The position numbers and the translations under genes were made by a program. Below are positions 18,394-26,983 of a stretch of 64,000 nucleotides of DNA, one piece after another. Under the pieces are notes generated by a model. It saw nothing but the letters and a program-made list of their open reading frames with translations. It had not been told where the DNA came from and searched no databases. This DNA comes from Chloroflexota bacterium (GTDB lineage Bacteria; Chloroflexota; Anaerolineae; UBA1429), in the NCBI GenBank assembly GCA_012729455.1, contig JAAYDC010000011.1, positions 1 through 64,000 of the forward strand, given 5' to 3'. Within the stretch, counting starts at the first letter, position 1; each line of letters begins with the position of its first letter.

Positions 18394-18616
18394 AACCTCT
18401 CGTCCTGCCAGCTGCAGGGACGAGAGGTTTTCTCGCGGTACCACCCTGGTTAGGAACGTATGAGGCGCTCCTCACTCAATGAGCGTAACGGACTCAGACC
18501 GGCAGAGGATTGCCCCTCAGCGGCTTCACGGTCCATTCACCAGCCTATAGGCGGCTCCCTTTCCAGCGCCGGGAACTCTCTGCGCGTCGACAGGTTACTC
18601 TCCGTTTCAATGCCTT
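18394..18616 (-). promoter_or_regulatory. T-box leader of trpS, tryptophan specifier
   Basis: On the minus strand the leader has the T-box sequence GGTGGTACCGCG (18445-18434), then a strong terminator: 12-bp stem AACCTCTCGTCC / GGACGAGAGGTT (18429-18418 and 18405-18394) followed by ATTATTT. An upstream stem I region contains GTGAATGGACC; TGG at 18535-18533 aligns with the specifier positions of the serS and ileS leaders in this window. Uncharged tRNA-Trp should pair with UGG and the T-box bulge and favour the antiterminator. Confidence 0.9.
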
Positions 18617-18622
18617 TTGTGT

Positions 18623-18651
18623 AATGTACGCTTCAGGTCCCTTTTTGTCAA
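18623..18651 (-). promoter_or_regulatory. Promoter of trpS
   Basis: Minus strand TTGACA (18651-18646), a 17-bp spacer and TACATT (18628-18623). The -35 box overlaps the stop codon of the upstream aminotransferase gene. Confidence 0.7.
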
Positions 18652-19913
18652 AGCAGGGCAGCCGCCACCTTGCGGATTGCCTCGATCACCTGGTCGGCAT
18701 CCTGGACGGTAAAGGTCTGGTCGATAAACATCATCACGGCGCGCCCCAAATACCCCAGCGATTGCGGACACTGCTCGCGGGTATAGTCGCGCACATCGCC
18801 CTTGTAAAAGGGGCTCATCCATGGGGCGCGGCGTTCCTCGGCCTTGCCACTGGTCATGAATGCCCAGTTCGAATAAATGTGCCGGTCGGGGATGGTGTTG
18901 TCGTAAATCGTCCCGCAGGGGATGCCCTCGGCCTTTAGTGCCTCAGCAAAGCGCTGGGCCAGCTCGGTATCTGGCGCGAAAAAGACGTTCGAGATGCCGC
19001 AGTCGCCTTCCGGGTCGGGCACATCCTGCAGCTCGAGCCCGCGGATATCGCGGATGCCCGCCACGATGCGCTTTTTAATGGCACGGAAGGTCTTCAGCAG
19101 TGGATCCAGCCGGCCGCACTGTGCCAAAACCAGGGCAGCCGAGAGCTCGGAAATGCGATAGTTCTCACCCGAGACGGCATATTCGTGCGGGTTCGAGTCG
19201 ACTCCCGGCCAAAAACCGACCGCGCAATCGTGCTGCATGCGCCCGCGGAAATAAACATCAGGGTCGTCGGTTAAAAAGATGCCGCCCTCGCCCGAGGTGA
19301 TGATCTTGTATTGCTGAAAGCTGAATGCCGCAGCCTTGCCAAACGATCCCAGCGCCTTGCCGCGATAGGATCCTCCATTGGATTGCGCCACGTCTTCGAG
19401 CACCGGGATGCCGTGCTTGTCGGCTATCGCCATTACCTCGGCCATACGCGCCGGGATGCCGCGCATGTGCACCGGCACGATCGCACGCGTGTAAGGGGTG
19501 ATCTTTTTCTCGGTATCCAGCGGATCAATGTTCAGCGAGTTGTCGATCTCGGCGATCACGGGCACCGCACCGGTAGCGATCACCGCGGCAGCGGTGGCCA
19601 CATAGGTGTGTGCCGGCACGATCACCTCGTCGCCGGGGCCCAGATTCAGGCCGTACATGGCGCAGATCAGCGCCGACGTGCCGGCGTTGACTGCCAGGGC
19701 GTATTCGCGCCCAAGGCGCGCTTTGTAAAAAGCCTCTACCTTGGCTGCCTCGGATTCTTCTTCGTTGCCCAGGAAGCGAAACAGGCGCTTTTTGCGCAGC
19801 ACGTTAGTGACGGCGTTGATCTCGGTCTCATCCATCACCGAAGAGCCATGAAAGCCTGCCGCCAGGGGTTTGCTGCGGACCGGGGTCCCGCCATCGATTG
19901 CCAGTTTGCTCAT
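18648..19913 (-). CDS. DegT/DnrJ/EryC1-family PLP aminotransferase
   Basis: 421 residues starting MSKLAIDGGTPVRSKPLAAG, as in the AHBA-synthase/NTD-type branch of DegT proteins. NAGTSALICAMYGLNLGPGDEV binds the cofactor phosphate. The PLP lysine is in AAFSFQQYKIITSGEGG (about residue 200), and EDVAQSNGGSYRGK precedes it. Family members aminate sugar or cyclitol ketones; the substrate here is not predictable. GGAG precedes ATG 19913; the open frame runs back into the upstream gene. It follows the homocysteine methyltransferase gene by 14 bp, so an operon is likely. Confidence 0.85.
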   Translation of the reverse strand: MSKLAIDGGTPVRSKPLAAGFHGSSVMDETEINAVTNVLRKKRLFRFLGNEEESEAAKVEAFYKARLGREYALAVNAGTSALICAMYGLNLGPGDEVIVPAHTYVATAAAVIATGAVPVIAEIDNSLNIDPLDTEKKITPYTRAIVPVHMRGIPARMAEVMAIADKHGIPVLEDVAQSNGGSYRGKALGSFGKAAAFSFQQYKIITSGEGGIFLTDDPDVYFRGRMQHDCAVGFWPGVDSNPHEYAVSGENYRISELSAALVLAQCGRLDPLLKTFRAIKKRIVAGIRDIRGLELQDVPDPEGDCGISNVFFAPDTELAQRFAEALKAEGIPCGTIYDNTIPDRHIYSNWAFMTSGKAEERRAPWMSPFYKGDVRDYTREQCPQSLGYLGRAVMMFIDQTFTVQDADQVIEAIRKVAAALL

Positions 19914-19927
19914 TGTGTTTGCTCCTT

Positions 19928-20815
19928 TTATTCCAGCCGATACCTTGAGGCGACGTCGGCCATAGCACGGATAAAAGCGGGATTGGTGCCGCAGCAGCCT
20001 GCTAGGATGCGGGCACCCAGCTCCAGAAAGCCCCGCGCGGCGACGGCCAGCTCTTCGGGCGCCACGTCCCACTCGGTCACACCGCCCTCACCCAGGTGCG
20101 GGATACCGGCGTTGGATTGCGCCGCCAGCGGCAGGTCGGTCTCGGGGCGCATGGCGCGCAGGGCCGCCTCGATGGCGGCAGGACCCTCGCCGCAGTTGGC
20201 CCCTACGATGTCAGCACCCTCTTCCTGCAGACGACGGGCTGCATCCGCTGCGCGCACGCCCATCAGGGTGCGCCCGCGCAGGTCGAACGAAAGCGTGCAC
20301 CACACCGGCAGTTTGGTGTAGCGCTTGGCCATGCGCACGCCGGCGCTGGCTTCTTCGATATCCTGATGGGTTTCGAATTTAATGAAATCGACCCCGCTGG
20401 CCTCCAGCGCCTCGACCTGCTCGCGGAAGTCGGCTTCTATCTCGTCGACCGTCATGTCGCCATAGGGCTCCAGCAGCTGGCCGGTCGATCCCACCGAAGC
20501 ACCCACCCAGGCCTGGTCCGCGGCGGCCGTACGCGCCACCTCGACCCCGGCACGCAAGAGCTCGAGGCGGGAATCCAACAGCCCGGCCTCACGCATTTGC
20601 GGGCGGTTGCAGTTGAGCGTGTTGGTGGTGATAAACTGCGCGCCGGCGGCAATGTAATCACGATGGATGCGCGCGATCTCTTCGGGATGCTGCAGGTTCC
20701 ACAATTCAGAGGGCGTGCCAGGCACCAGCCCCAGCTTGAGCAAAGTGGTGCCCATGGCGCCATCGCCGATGATGATCTCGCCGCTGTGCAGGGCTTCCAG
20801 GATGGTTCGTTGCAT
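19928..20815 (-). CDS. Homocysteine S-methyltransferase family protein
   Basis: 295 residues forming a pterin-free methyltransferase barrel: GDGAMGTTLLKLGL at the N-terminus, TNTLNCNRPQ, GASVGSTGQLLEPYG, then the zinc ligands in GANCGEGP and ILAGCCGTNP. It resembles BHMT/MmuM and the N-terminal homocysteine domain of MetH. The methyl donor is not evident. It carries only this one domain, so any corrinoid partner would be a separate protein such as the one at 47304. GAGGTG precedes ATG 20815. Confidence 0.85.
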   Translation of the reverse strand: MQRTILEALHSGEIIIGDGAMGTTLLKLGLVPGTPSELWNLQHPEEIARIHRDYIAAGAQFITTNTLNCNRPQMREAGLLDSRLELLRAGVEVARTAAADQAWVGASVGSTGQLLEPYGDMTVDEIEADFREQVEALEASGVDFIKFETHQDIEEASAGVRMAKRYTKLPVWCTLSFDLRGRTLMGVRAADAARRLQEEGADIVGANCGEGPAAIEAALRAMRPETDLPLAAQSNAGIPHLGEGGVTEWDVAPEELAVAARGFLELGARILAGCCGTNPAFIRAMADVASRYRLE

Positions 20816-20943
20816 GCTAACACCTCACGGATAGGTGTGGGCATTGTAGCAGAATCACCCAAGCTGTGCCAAGTACCCGGCGATGATTGCATCCGCAGAG
20901 TGCCTCAGTTAAAATGACCAGGCTAGTATCCGGGGGGCTGGAC

Positions 20944-21969
20944 ATGATCAACCTGGTAACCGGTGCCAGTGGTTTTATCGGTCAGCACCTGGTCGAGGCG
21001 CTTTTACTGCGCGGCGAGCGCGTGCACGCCCTGGTACGCCCCAGCAGCAGCGTTCATCAGCTCGACAAACTGGGCGCCGATGTGCGCGTGGGAATCCTTT
21101 CCGACCAGGCCACCCTGATGTCGGCGGCCGAGGGTGTCGAGCGCATCTGGCACTGCGCCGGCCTGGTGGGCGATTGGGGCCAGCCGGACGCCTTTGTGCA
21201 GGCTAACGTCGACGGGGTGCGCAATATTCTGGCGGTAGCTACGCGGGTAGGCATCAAACGTCTCGTGCACCTTAGCACCACCGATGTGTATGGCTTCCCG
21301 GGGCGTACTACCGACGAACGCGGGTCGCTCGCTCCGCGCGGCTTTGCCTATGTCGATACCAAAGTTGAAGGCGAAAAGCTAGTGATGTCGCATTATCAGC
21401 GCGTCGGCCTGCCTGTTACCATCATTCGCCCAGGCACCGTCTACGGTCCGGGAAGCGCGTTCCTGGCACAACTGGCCGACCAACTGCTCCGCCGCGAAGC
21501 CTATACCATCGATGGCGGCAAACATCGCGCCGGGCTCACCTATATCAGCAACCTGATCGGCGCGATGCTGCTGGCGGGCGATGCGCCGGACTCCGTCGGT
21601 CAGGCCTACAATATCACCGATGGATCGGCTGTGACCTGGCGCGAGTTTATCGAGGCGCTCGCTAACGCGCTCAACATGCCCTTTCCGGAGCGCAACTATC
21701 GCCACTGGTACGCCTATGCCTTGGCAACTGGTCTGGAGAGCCTCTATACCCTGCGGGGCAAGCTCGAAGCGCCGCGCCTGACGCGCATGGGTGTGGAACG
21801 GATGGGTTCTGAGCAGGATTACCCAATCGCCAAAGCCCAGCGCGAGCTTGGGTATCGCCCCAGCGTGGGGCTGTCGGAAGGCATCCGCGCCAGTGTGGCC
21901 TGGTTGCGCAAGTCGGGGCGGGTAGAACTAGAGAGTGATGTTTGGCGCAAAGGGGTGGAAAAACACTGA
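20944..21969 (+). CDS. NAD(P)-dependent epimerase/dehydratase (extended SDR)
   Basis: About 341 residues. The Rossmann motif TGASGFIGQHL is at the N-terminus, then VERIWHCAGLVGDWG, the serine strand LVHLSTTDVYG and the catalytic pair in YVDTKVEGEK. IIRPGTVYGPG is the usual extended-SDR strand. It resembles 3-beta-HSD/sugar epimerase members. ATG 20944 gives the correct family start; an in-frame ATG at 20911 and the open frame from 20887 are alternatives, and no strong ribosome site separates them. The stop overlaps the next gene in TGATG. Confidence 0.85.
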   Translation: MINLVTGASGFIGQHLVEALLLRGERVHALVRPSSSVHQLDKLGADVRVGILSDQATLMSAAEGVERIWHCAGLVGDWGQPDAFVQANVDGVRNILAVATRVGIKRLVHLSTTDVYGFPGRTTDERGSLAPRGFAYVDTKVEGEKLVMSHYQRVGLPVTIIRPGTVYGPGSAFLAQLADQLLRREAYTIDGGKHRAGLTYISNLIGAMLLAGDAPDSVGQAYNITDGSAVTWREFIEALANALNMPFPERNYRHWYAYALATGLESLYTLRGKLEAPRLTRMGVERMGSEQDYPIAKAQRELGYRPSVGLSEGIRASVAWLRKSGRVELESDVWRKGVEKH

Positions 21970-23093
21970 TGCAGAACGCTCACCAGTCGCGTGCGGCCGT
22001 GATGACAGGCGCGGACCAGCCATTACGGGTTGCCTCGTTCGATCTGCCCGAGCTGGAGGAGGGCGCTATCCTCTTGCGCACCATCTACAGCGAGGTGTGC
22101 GGCACTGATGTGCACCTGCATCATGGGCGTCTGGCGGGGGTACCCTATCCGATCATCCCCGGGCACGTCAACGTGGGCGAGATCGCGGCGCTGGGTGGGC
22201 ATCCCACCGATCCGGAGGGTCTGCCCCTGAAGGTAGGCCAGCGCGTCACCTTTTTGGATGTGCACGAGACCTGCGGGCGCTGCTGGTATTGCACAGTGGC
22301 CAAAGCCACTACGCGCTGCCCGCATCGCAAGGTGTATGGCATCACCTACAGTGCTGAGGATGGCCTGCTGGGCGGCTGGTCGCAATTCATTTACCTGAAG
22401 CCGGGCGTCAAGGTGCTGCCCCTGCCCGATGCGGTGCCAGCCGAGCGCTTTATCGGGGCTGGCTGCGGCCTGCCGACGGCCGTGCATGCCATCGAGCTGG
22501 CCAAGATCATGCTGGGCGATACCGTGGTGGTGCAGGGCGCCGGCCCGGTAGGCTTGACGGCAGCTATTCTGGCGCAGCTCTCGGGCGCTACCCGTGTGAT
22601 CGTCATTGGAGCATCCGCCGAACGCCTGAAGCAGGCTGAGCGCATCGGCGCTGATACGGTGATCGACATTACCCAGGTTGATGAGGCAGAGCGGCGTGCG
22701 CGCGTCCTGGAGCTCACCGCCGGACGCGGTGCCGATGTGACGATCGAGGCCAGCGGGGCGCCGCGGGCCGTGCACGAAGGTTTTGGCTTTACGCGCGACG
22801 CCGGGCGTTATGTGATCGTCGGGCAATATACCGACCATGGCGAGATCGGGCTTAACCCTCACCTGGAGATCAACAAAAAGCACCTGGAGGTGCGCGGCTG
22901 CTGGGGCAGCGATTATTCACACCTGTGGCGCGGCGTGCGTGTGCTGGCCAAACATGGCGATCAGTTTCAGTGGGAGCTCTTTATCTCGCGCTCCTATGGC
23001 TTGGATGAGGCTAACCAGGCCCTCGCCGATGTCGAGGCTTGGCGCACCGTCAAAGCCCTGATCGACCCCTGGAAAGGAACCAGCGGTTCATGA
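21969..23093 (+). CDS. Zinc-dependent alcohol dehydrogenase (MDR family)
   Basis: 374 residues. The catalytic zinc region shows SEVCGTDVHLHHG and PGHVNVGEIAALGG, with the usual GHE replaced by GHV and the acid two residues on. The structural zinc lobe has four cysteines in CGRCWYCTVAKATTRC. The Rossmann motif is VVVQGAGPVGLTAAILA, followed by EASGAPRAV. It should oxidise an alcohol or sugar alcohol with NAD(P). Its ATG overlaps the stop of the upstream epimerase gene and its stop overlaps the start of the following gene (ATGA), so the three are translated as a unit. Confidence 0.9.
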   Translation: MQNAHQSRAAVMTGADQPLRVASFDLPELEEGAILLRTIYSEVCGTDVHLHHGRLAGVPYPIIPGHVNVGEIAALGGHPTDPEGLPLKVGQRVTFLDVHETCGRCWYCTVAKATTRCPHRKVYGITYSAEDGLLGGWSQFIYLKPGVKVLPLPDAVPAERFIGAGCGLPTAVHAIELAKIMLGDTVVVQGAGPVGLTAAILAQLSGATRVIVIGASAERLKQAERIGADTVIDITQVDEAERRARVLELTAGRGADVTIEASGAPRAVHEGFGFTRDAGRYVIVGQYTDHGEIGLNPHLEINKKHLEVRGCWGSDYSHLWRGVRVLAKHGDQFQWELFISRSYGLDEANQALADVEAWRTVKALIDPWKGTSGS

Positions 23094-23629
23094 GCAGCGA
23101 GCTGGGGCTGTACCTGTGCGCCGCGCGCGAGATGGATAGCGCATGCGAGCTGATCAGCCGCATCCTGGCCCAACAGGTGCGTTCGCTGCGTTGGCGCATC
23201 AAGCGCACCCCGCATGCTGGCGACCTCACGCCGGATGCTGAAGCCCTGGCGTCCAGCCAGTTCCTGGTGCTGCTCCTGGGCAGCGACCTGGTGGCGCCCA
23301 TGGGGGTCGAATACCAGCAGGCTCTGCGGCAGGGTACCTTTGTCATCGCCCTGCACGACGCGACGCGCATACCCTCGCCCTCAGCCGATTACATTACCCA
23401 CCTCGGACGTCAGCGGTGGCTCGAATACAAGAGCGCGGCGCATCTGGCTCTGCTGTTTGAGCGCAACCTGCTGCGCCAGTTGATCGACGGCACCCCGGGT
23501 TACGGGCTCGACCTCGAGCAGATTGAGGCGATCAGCGCACGCCTGAGTGAGCTGGAAGCGGGACCAGAAGCTGCCCCCGAACAGCCGCGCGGCGCCGGAG
23601 AAGGCGGCGTGATCCTGCCCGGCTACTAG
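23090..23629 (+). CDS. Unknown protein, possibly TIR/DUF4062-like fold
   Basis: 179 residues starting [20 protein letters not shown], with no family I can name firmly. An alternating pattern of a short strand (LGLYLCAA), helix, [20 protein letters not shown], then TFVIALHD and RQRWLEYKS suggests a TIR- or DUF4062-like alpha/beta fold that recognises nucleotides. This is weak inference. The C-terminus is a low-complexity Glu/Pro/Gly tail ending ILPGY. It overlaps the alcohol dehydrogenase gene by 4 bp, and its stop overlaps that of the convergent galT in CTAG. Confidence 0.6.
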   Translation: MSSELGLYLCAAREMDSACELISRILAQQVRSLRWRIKRTPHAGDLTPDAEALASSQFLVLLLGSDLVAPMGVEYQQALRQGTFVIALHDATRIPSPSADYITHLGRQRWLEYKSAAHLALLFERNLLRQLIDGTPGYGLDLEQIEAISARLSELEAGPEAAPEQPRGAGEGGVILPGY

Positions 23630-24672
23630 GCCTGGTCGAAACGTACTTCGCTTTGGGCACGCAGGCGCTCGGCGGCAGTTTCGGCCGTCAGGTCGCGCTG
23701 CGGGTTGGCCAGCATCTCGTATCCCACCATAAACTTGCGCACCTCTGCCGAACGCAACAGCGGCGGGTAAAAGTGCATGTGCCAGTGCCAGGCAGCGTGC
23801 GCGCGCCCGTCAGTGGGCTGCTGATGCATCCCCATGGTATAGGGGAACGATACGCTAAAGAGGTTGTCGTAGCGCGTGGTCATGCGCTTGAGGATCTCGG
23901 CCAGGTCAGCCATCTGGCGCGCGTCGAACTGGTCGATCGAGGCGACATGCGCGTGCGCCAGGATCATTACCTCAAAGGGCCAGACCGCCCAAAAGGGCAC
24001 TACGGCGATGAACGAATCGTTGGCACATACCGTGCGTTCACCACTGCCCAGCTCAAGGGCGGTATATTCGCATAGCAGGCACTTGCCGTGCTGCGCAAGG
24101 TAGCGTTCCTGCTGAGCCTGCTCCTGGGCGGGTAACTGCGGAACAGTGGCGGAGGCCCAGATCTGCCCATGCGGATGCGGGTTGCTGCAGCCCATGATGG
24201 CGCCCTTGTTCTCAAAGATCTGCACGTACCCGATCTCGGGCATGCTGCCGATCTCGCGGTACTGCGTTTGCCACACCTTGACCACCTGCTCGATCGCCTG
24301 CACAGACATCTGCGGCAGCGTCAGAGCGTGATCGGGCGAAAAGCAGATCACCCGGCAGATGCCAGGCTCCGCCTGCGCCAGCAGCAGATTGCCCTGGCGG
24401 AATTCACCGGCGGGTGTATCAGGCAGGAGCGCCATAAAGTCGTTATCAAACACATAGGTAGACGTATAGTCCGGGTTAACCTCACCGCTGGCGCGCGTGT
24501 TGCCCGGGCACAGATAGCAGGTGGGATCGTAGCTGGGGCGTGTTTCAGCTACCGGCGCCTCGCGCGCGCCCTGCCAGGGGCGCTTGGCACGGTGCGGCGA
24601 CACCAGCACCCACTCGTCCGTGAGCGGGTTGTAGCGCCGATGGGGGTGATCCGACATATTGAATGCAGCCAT
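23626..24672 (-). CDS. galT: Galactose-1-phosphate uridylyltransferase
   Basis: 348 residues. [24 protein letters not shown] opens the first HIT-like half, [16 protein letters not shown] binds zinc, and the catalytic histidine triad is in [13 protein letters not shown] (about residue 164). The second half includes [13 protein letters not shown] and [17 protein letters not shown]. It exchanges UDP-glucose and galactose-1-phosphate in the Leloir pathway. GAGGG precedes ATG 24672. No galK or galE lies beside it; an SDR gene is nearby at 20944. Confidence 0.95.
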   Translation of the reverse strand: MAAFNMSDHPHRRYNPLTDEWVLVSPHRAKRPWQGAREAPVAETRPSYDPTCYLCPGNTRASGEVNPDYTSTYVFDNDFMALLPDTPAGEFRQGNLLLAQAEPGICRVICFSPDHALTLPQMSVQAIEQVVKVWQTQYREIGSMPEIGYVQIFENKGAIMGCSNPHPHGQIWASATVPQLPAQEQAQQERYLAQHGKCLLCEYTALELGSGERTVCANDSFIAVVPFWAVWPFEVMILAHAHVASIDQFDARQMADLAEILKRMTTRYDNLFSVSFPYTMGMHQQPTDGRAHAAWHWHMHFYPPLLRSAEVRKFMVGYEMLANPQRDLTAETAAERLRAQSEVRFDQA

Positions 24673-24704
24673 TCCAGCCCTCTGGTATGCAGTTTGGTAT
24701 GTCT

Positions 24705-24732
24705 AGCATAAACTCGCCCTGTCGGCTGTCAA
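24705..24732 (-). promoter_or_regulatory. Promoter of galT
   Basis: Minus strand TTGACA (24732-24727), a 16-bp spacer and TATGCT (24710-24705). It is back to back with the plus-strand promoter at 24742. Confidence 0.6.
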
Positions 24733-24741
24733 GCTGATCTT

Positions 24742-24770
24742 TTGACGCTTCTTAACAGTATGTTTACAAT
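24742..24770 (+). promoter_or_regulatory. Promoter of the zinc-ribbon membrane protein gene
   Basis: TTGACG (24742-24747), a 17-bp spacer and TACAAT (24765-24770), 30 bp before the GTG start at 24801. Confidence 0.65.
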
Positions 24771-24800
24771 GGGCATGGATGTAGGCGAGGTTCATTAAAA

Positions 24801-25415
24801 GTGCGCTGCCCCGAGTGCCAGATTGCCGTAGCCGGCGGGACCACCTGCCCGGCATGCCATCAACCAGTGCCCGAACGAGAAACGTTTGGTGGGCAGGGTG
24901 CCTACTACCTGCGAGTCCTCTTAGGCGTCAGCGCTGTGGTCGTGGCGCTCTTTTTTACCCTCTCGATTCTTGGCTGGGGATGGGGAAGGACCGTTTACCG
25001 CTTTACCGTCAGCCAATGGCGCTGGCTCTACCTGGCGCTCATCGCCCTGCCGATCGGCATCGGCATCTATAACTGGGTAGAGATGCACAACGACGAGATC
25101 ACCGTCACCGATGAATACATCGAGCGCCGTTCACGCTGGGGGGTGCAGCGCCTGGCCTGGCGCGACGTAAAGGGATTTCACAGCCACTCGATCGTCCCGC
25201 GCCGCAGCTGGCTGTGGCGGACATTCGCGGTCAAGCGCTGGCTCTCGCGCGAGTACCTGATGTGGCATCTGCCCTGGCAAAGCTATGAGCTGGTAGGCCC
25301 GCCCGACGCCAAAGGCGGAGACCTGGTGATTTTACTCGAGCCGGGCACCATCGATGAATTTCCGTGGCTGTTGAGCCTGATTAACGAGCGCATCGGCGAG
25401 CCCGAAGAAGGCTAG
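24801..25415 (+). CDS. Zinc-ribbon membrane protein of unknown function
   Basis: 204 residues. The N-terminus has two CxxC knuckles (RCPECQ and TCPACHQ) forming a short zinc ribbon. Two membrane segments (YYLRVLLGVSAVVVALFFTL and WLYLALIALPIGIGIYNW) follow. A beta-rich domain with ITVTDEYIERRSRWGVQRLAWRDVKGF looks like a bacterial PH-type domain (inference). The protein should sit in the cytoplasmic membrane. GTG 24801 is preceded by GAGG. It converges with the M23-like gene. Confidence 0.65.
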   Translation: MRCPECQIAVAGGTTCPACHQPVPERETFGGQGAYYLRVLLGVSAVVVALFFTLSILGWGWGRTVYRFTVSQWRWLYLALIALPIGIGIYNWVEMHNDEITVTDEYIERRSRWGVQRLAWRDVKGFHSHSIVPRRSWLWRTFAVKRWLSREYLMWHLPWQSYELVGPPDAKGGDLVILLEPGTIDEFPWLLSLINERIGEPEEG

Positions 25416-25437
25416 ATTCTGCGCGCTACTCGGTGAC

Positions 25438-26979
25438 TCACTGTGCTGAGCGGCTCGTCTCCAGCCTGCCGGATGCCAGCGGCACCAGGTCGAACGGGTA
25501 GTAATTCCCCTCCAGCCAGTAACCACCGGCGATAAAGCGCAGCCCCGTGTTGCCCAGCGGCAGGCGTATTGATGTGACGGTGCTATCGCCGGGCTCCAGC
25601 TGCAGCTCGGCGTTGTTGCTGACGTTGAGCAGGGTGCCTGTCTCGGGGCTGAACACCAGTAGCTCGACCCGTTCGGCAAGGGCAGTACGCGTACCGCTGT
25701 TGGTGAGGGTGAGCTGCGCTACCCAGTCATAGGGCATACGGATGGTATCGAGCTCGAGCTGCGGCCCTTTAACCTCGAACGACATCCCCGGCAACCCCAG
25801 CACCATCTCGGCGCCATTGACGTTGGTGAGCAGCTGGTCGATCTGCCAGCTGCCCGTCCGCTTGAGAGGAGCGGTCTCGACCTGGATGGCGGTGCGCTCC
25901 AGCGGCGCCAGGGTAATGGCATCCGGCGAGCTGGCTTCCCACACCCTGCCATCAGGGACGTGGCCGCGCACCAGCATGCCCTCCAGCACCTGCGGCTGAT
26001 TGGTGGTGTTTTCGAGCCATACCGAAAGGAAGGCCTGCTCGCCGATCTGGTAACCCGGCAGCAGCCCGATGCCCACATAGGCGATGCTCGCCGGCTCGAC
26101 TTCCCAGCTGATGGCGACATCAGATTGCCAGTAGCTCTGATCACCGACAAGCGCCACCTGTACAAGCTGCCAGGTACCGGCCTGGTCGGGCCGGTAGGGC
26201 ATCTCAAAACGCAGCGGAGCCCGCGGTTCGAGCGACCACGCGCCGGTATAATGCTCGATGCGCCGCTGCCCGCAAGGATCCTGCAGGGTAAGTTGAATAT
26301 CGTTGATCGCAAACGGCTCGCCCTCGGCCAGGAATGTGAGCGCGATGTTCAACTCTTCACCATACGCCACGCGTTCAGCGGAGAGAGCGGGGGCGGCGTA
26401 AAGCCGGACGCCGCTGTGCGGTGCGGCGTTGGTGACCAGGGCGTCTTCTACTAGGTCTTCCTGATCGATGCCAAAAAAGGTGTTCAGATCACCCGGCTGT
26501 GCCAATGCCCAGGCATCATCGCGCCGGATAAAGAGCTCGAGGTGCAAGTGCGCTGCCGCAGCACCGCTGCTGCCCGAATAACCGATCGGGTCGCCCTGGG
26601 CTAGCTCGACCGTGCCGATACGGGCATCCTGCAGGTGTGCCAGGCGGATCTTCCAACTGCCCGAAACCAGGTCGACATAGTTGCCGTAACCGTACTGGTA
26701 GGGGCGTGTATCGACCATAAACGTGGCGGTGCCATCGGCGGGGGCGTAAAGAGGCATGCCGGCGCTCAGGCCAAAATCGACCGAAAAGCCCAGGCGCTGG
26801 TTGCCCTCCCAGTGGTCGTAGGGTCCCCAGGTGATGCGGTAGGTCTCGTCGTCCGCCCAGGGCAGGCGAAATCGGTCGGCCGCCTGCCAGGCAGGCTCTT
26901 CAGCTTGCGCGGCCAATGGCAGCCAGCCGGCCAGGATCAGGCAACCTGTCAACAGCAACACAACCCAGCGGCGCACCAT
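25438..26979 (-). CDS. Secreted M23-like (LytM) protein with degenerate zinc site
   Basis: 513 residues. A signal peptide (MVRRWVVLLLTGCLILAGWLPLAAQA) leads to an M23/LytM fold: LGFSVDFGLSAGMPLYAPADG, GYGNYVDLVSGSWKIRLAHLQDA, GDPIGYSGSSG and AAAHLHLELF. The HxH of the family is present (about residue 143), but the first zinc ligand His of HxxxD is Gly in GFSVD, so peptidase activity is doubtful. The remaining ~340 residues are beta-sandwich-like repeats typical of cell-surface domains. It should act outside the cytoplasmic membrane, probably as a wall-binding or regulatory protein. It lies 4 bp downstream of the ParB/USP gene. Confidence 0.8.
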   Translation of the reverse strand: MVRRWVVLLLTGCLILAGWLPLAAQAEEPAWQAADRFRLPWADDETYRITWGPYDHWEGNQRLGFSVDFGLSAGMPLYAPADGTATFMVDTRPYQYGYGNYVDLVSGSWKIRLAHLQDARIGTVELAQGDPIGYSGSSGAAAAHLHLELFIRRDDAWALAQPGDLNTFFGIDQEDLVEDALVTNAAPHSGVRLYAAPALSAERVAYGEELNIALTFLAEGEPFAINDIQLTLQDPCGQRRIEHYTGAWSLEPRAPLRFEMPYRPDQAGTWQLVQVALVGDQSYWQSDVAISWEVEPASIAYVGIGLLPGYQIGEQAFLSVWLENTTNQPQVLEGMLVRGHVPDGRVWEASSPDAITLAPLERTAIQVETAPLKRTGSWQIDQLLTNVNGAEMVLGLPGMSFEVKGPQLELDTIRMPYDWVAQLTLTNSGTRTALAERVELLVFSPETGTLLNVSNNAELQLEPGDSTVTSIRLPLGNTGLRFIAGGYWLEGNYYPFDLVPLASGRLETSRSAQ

Positions 26980-26983
26980 GCTC

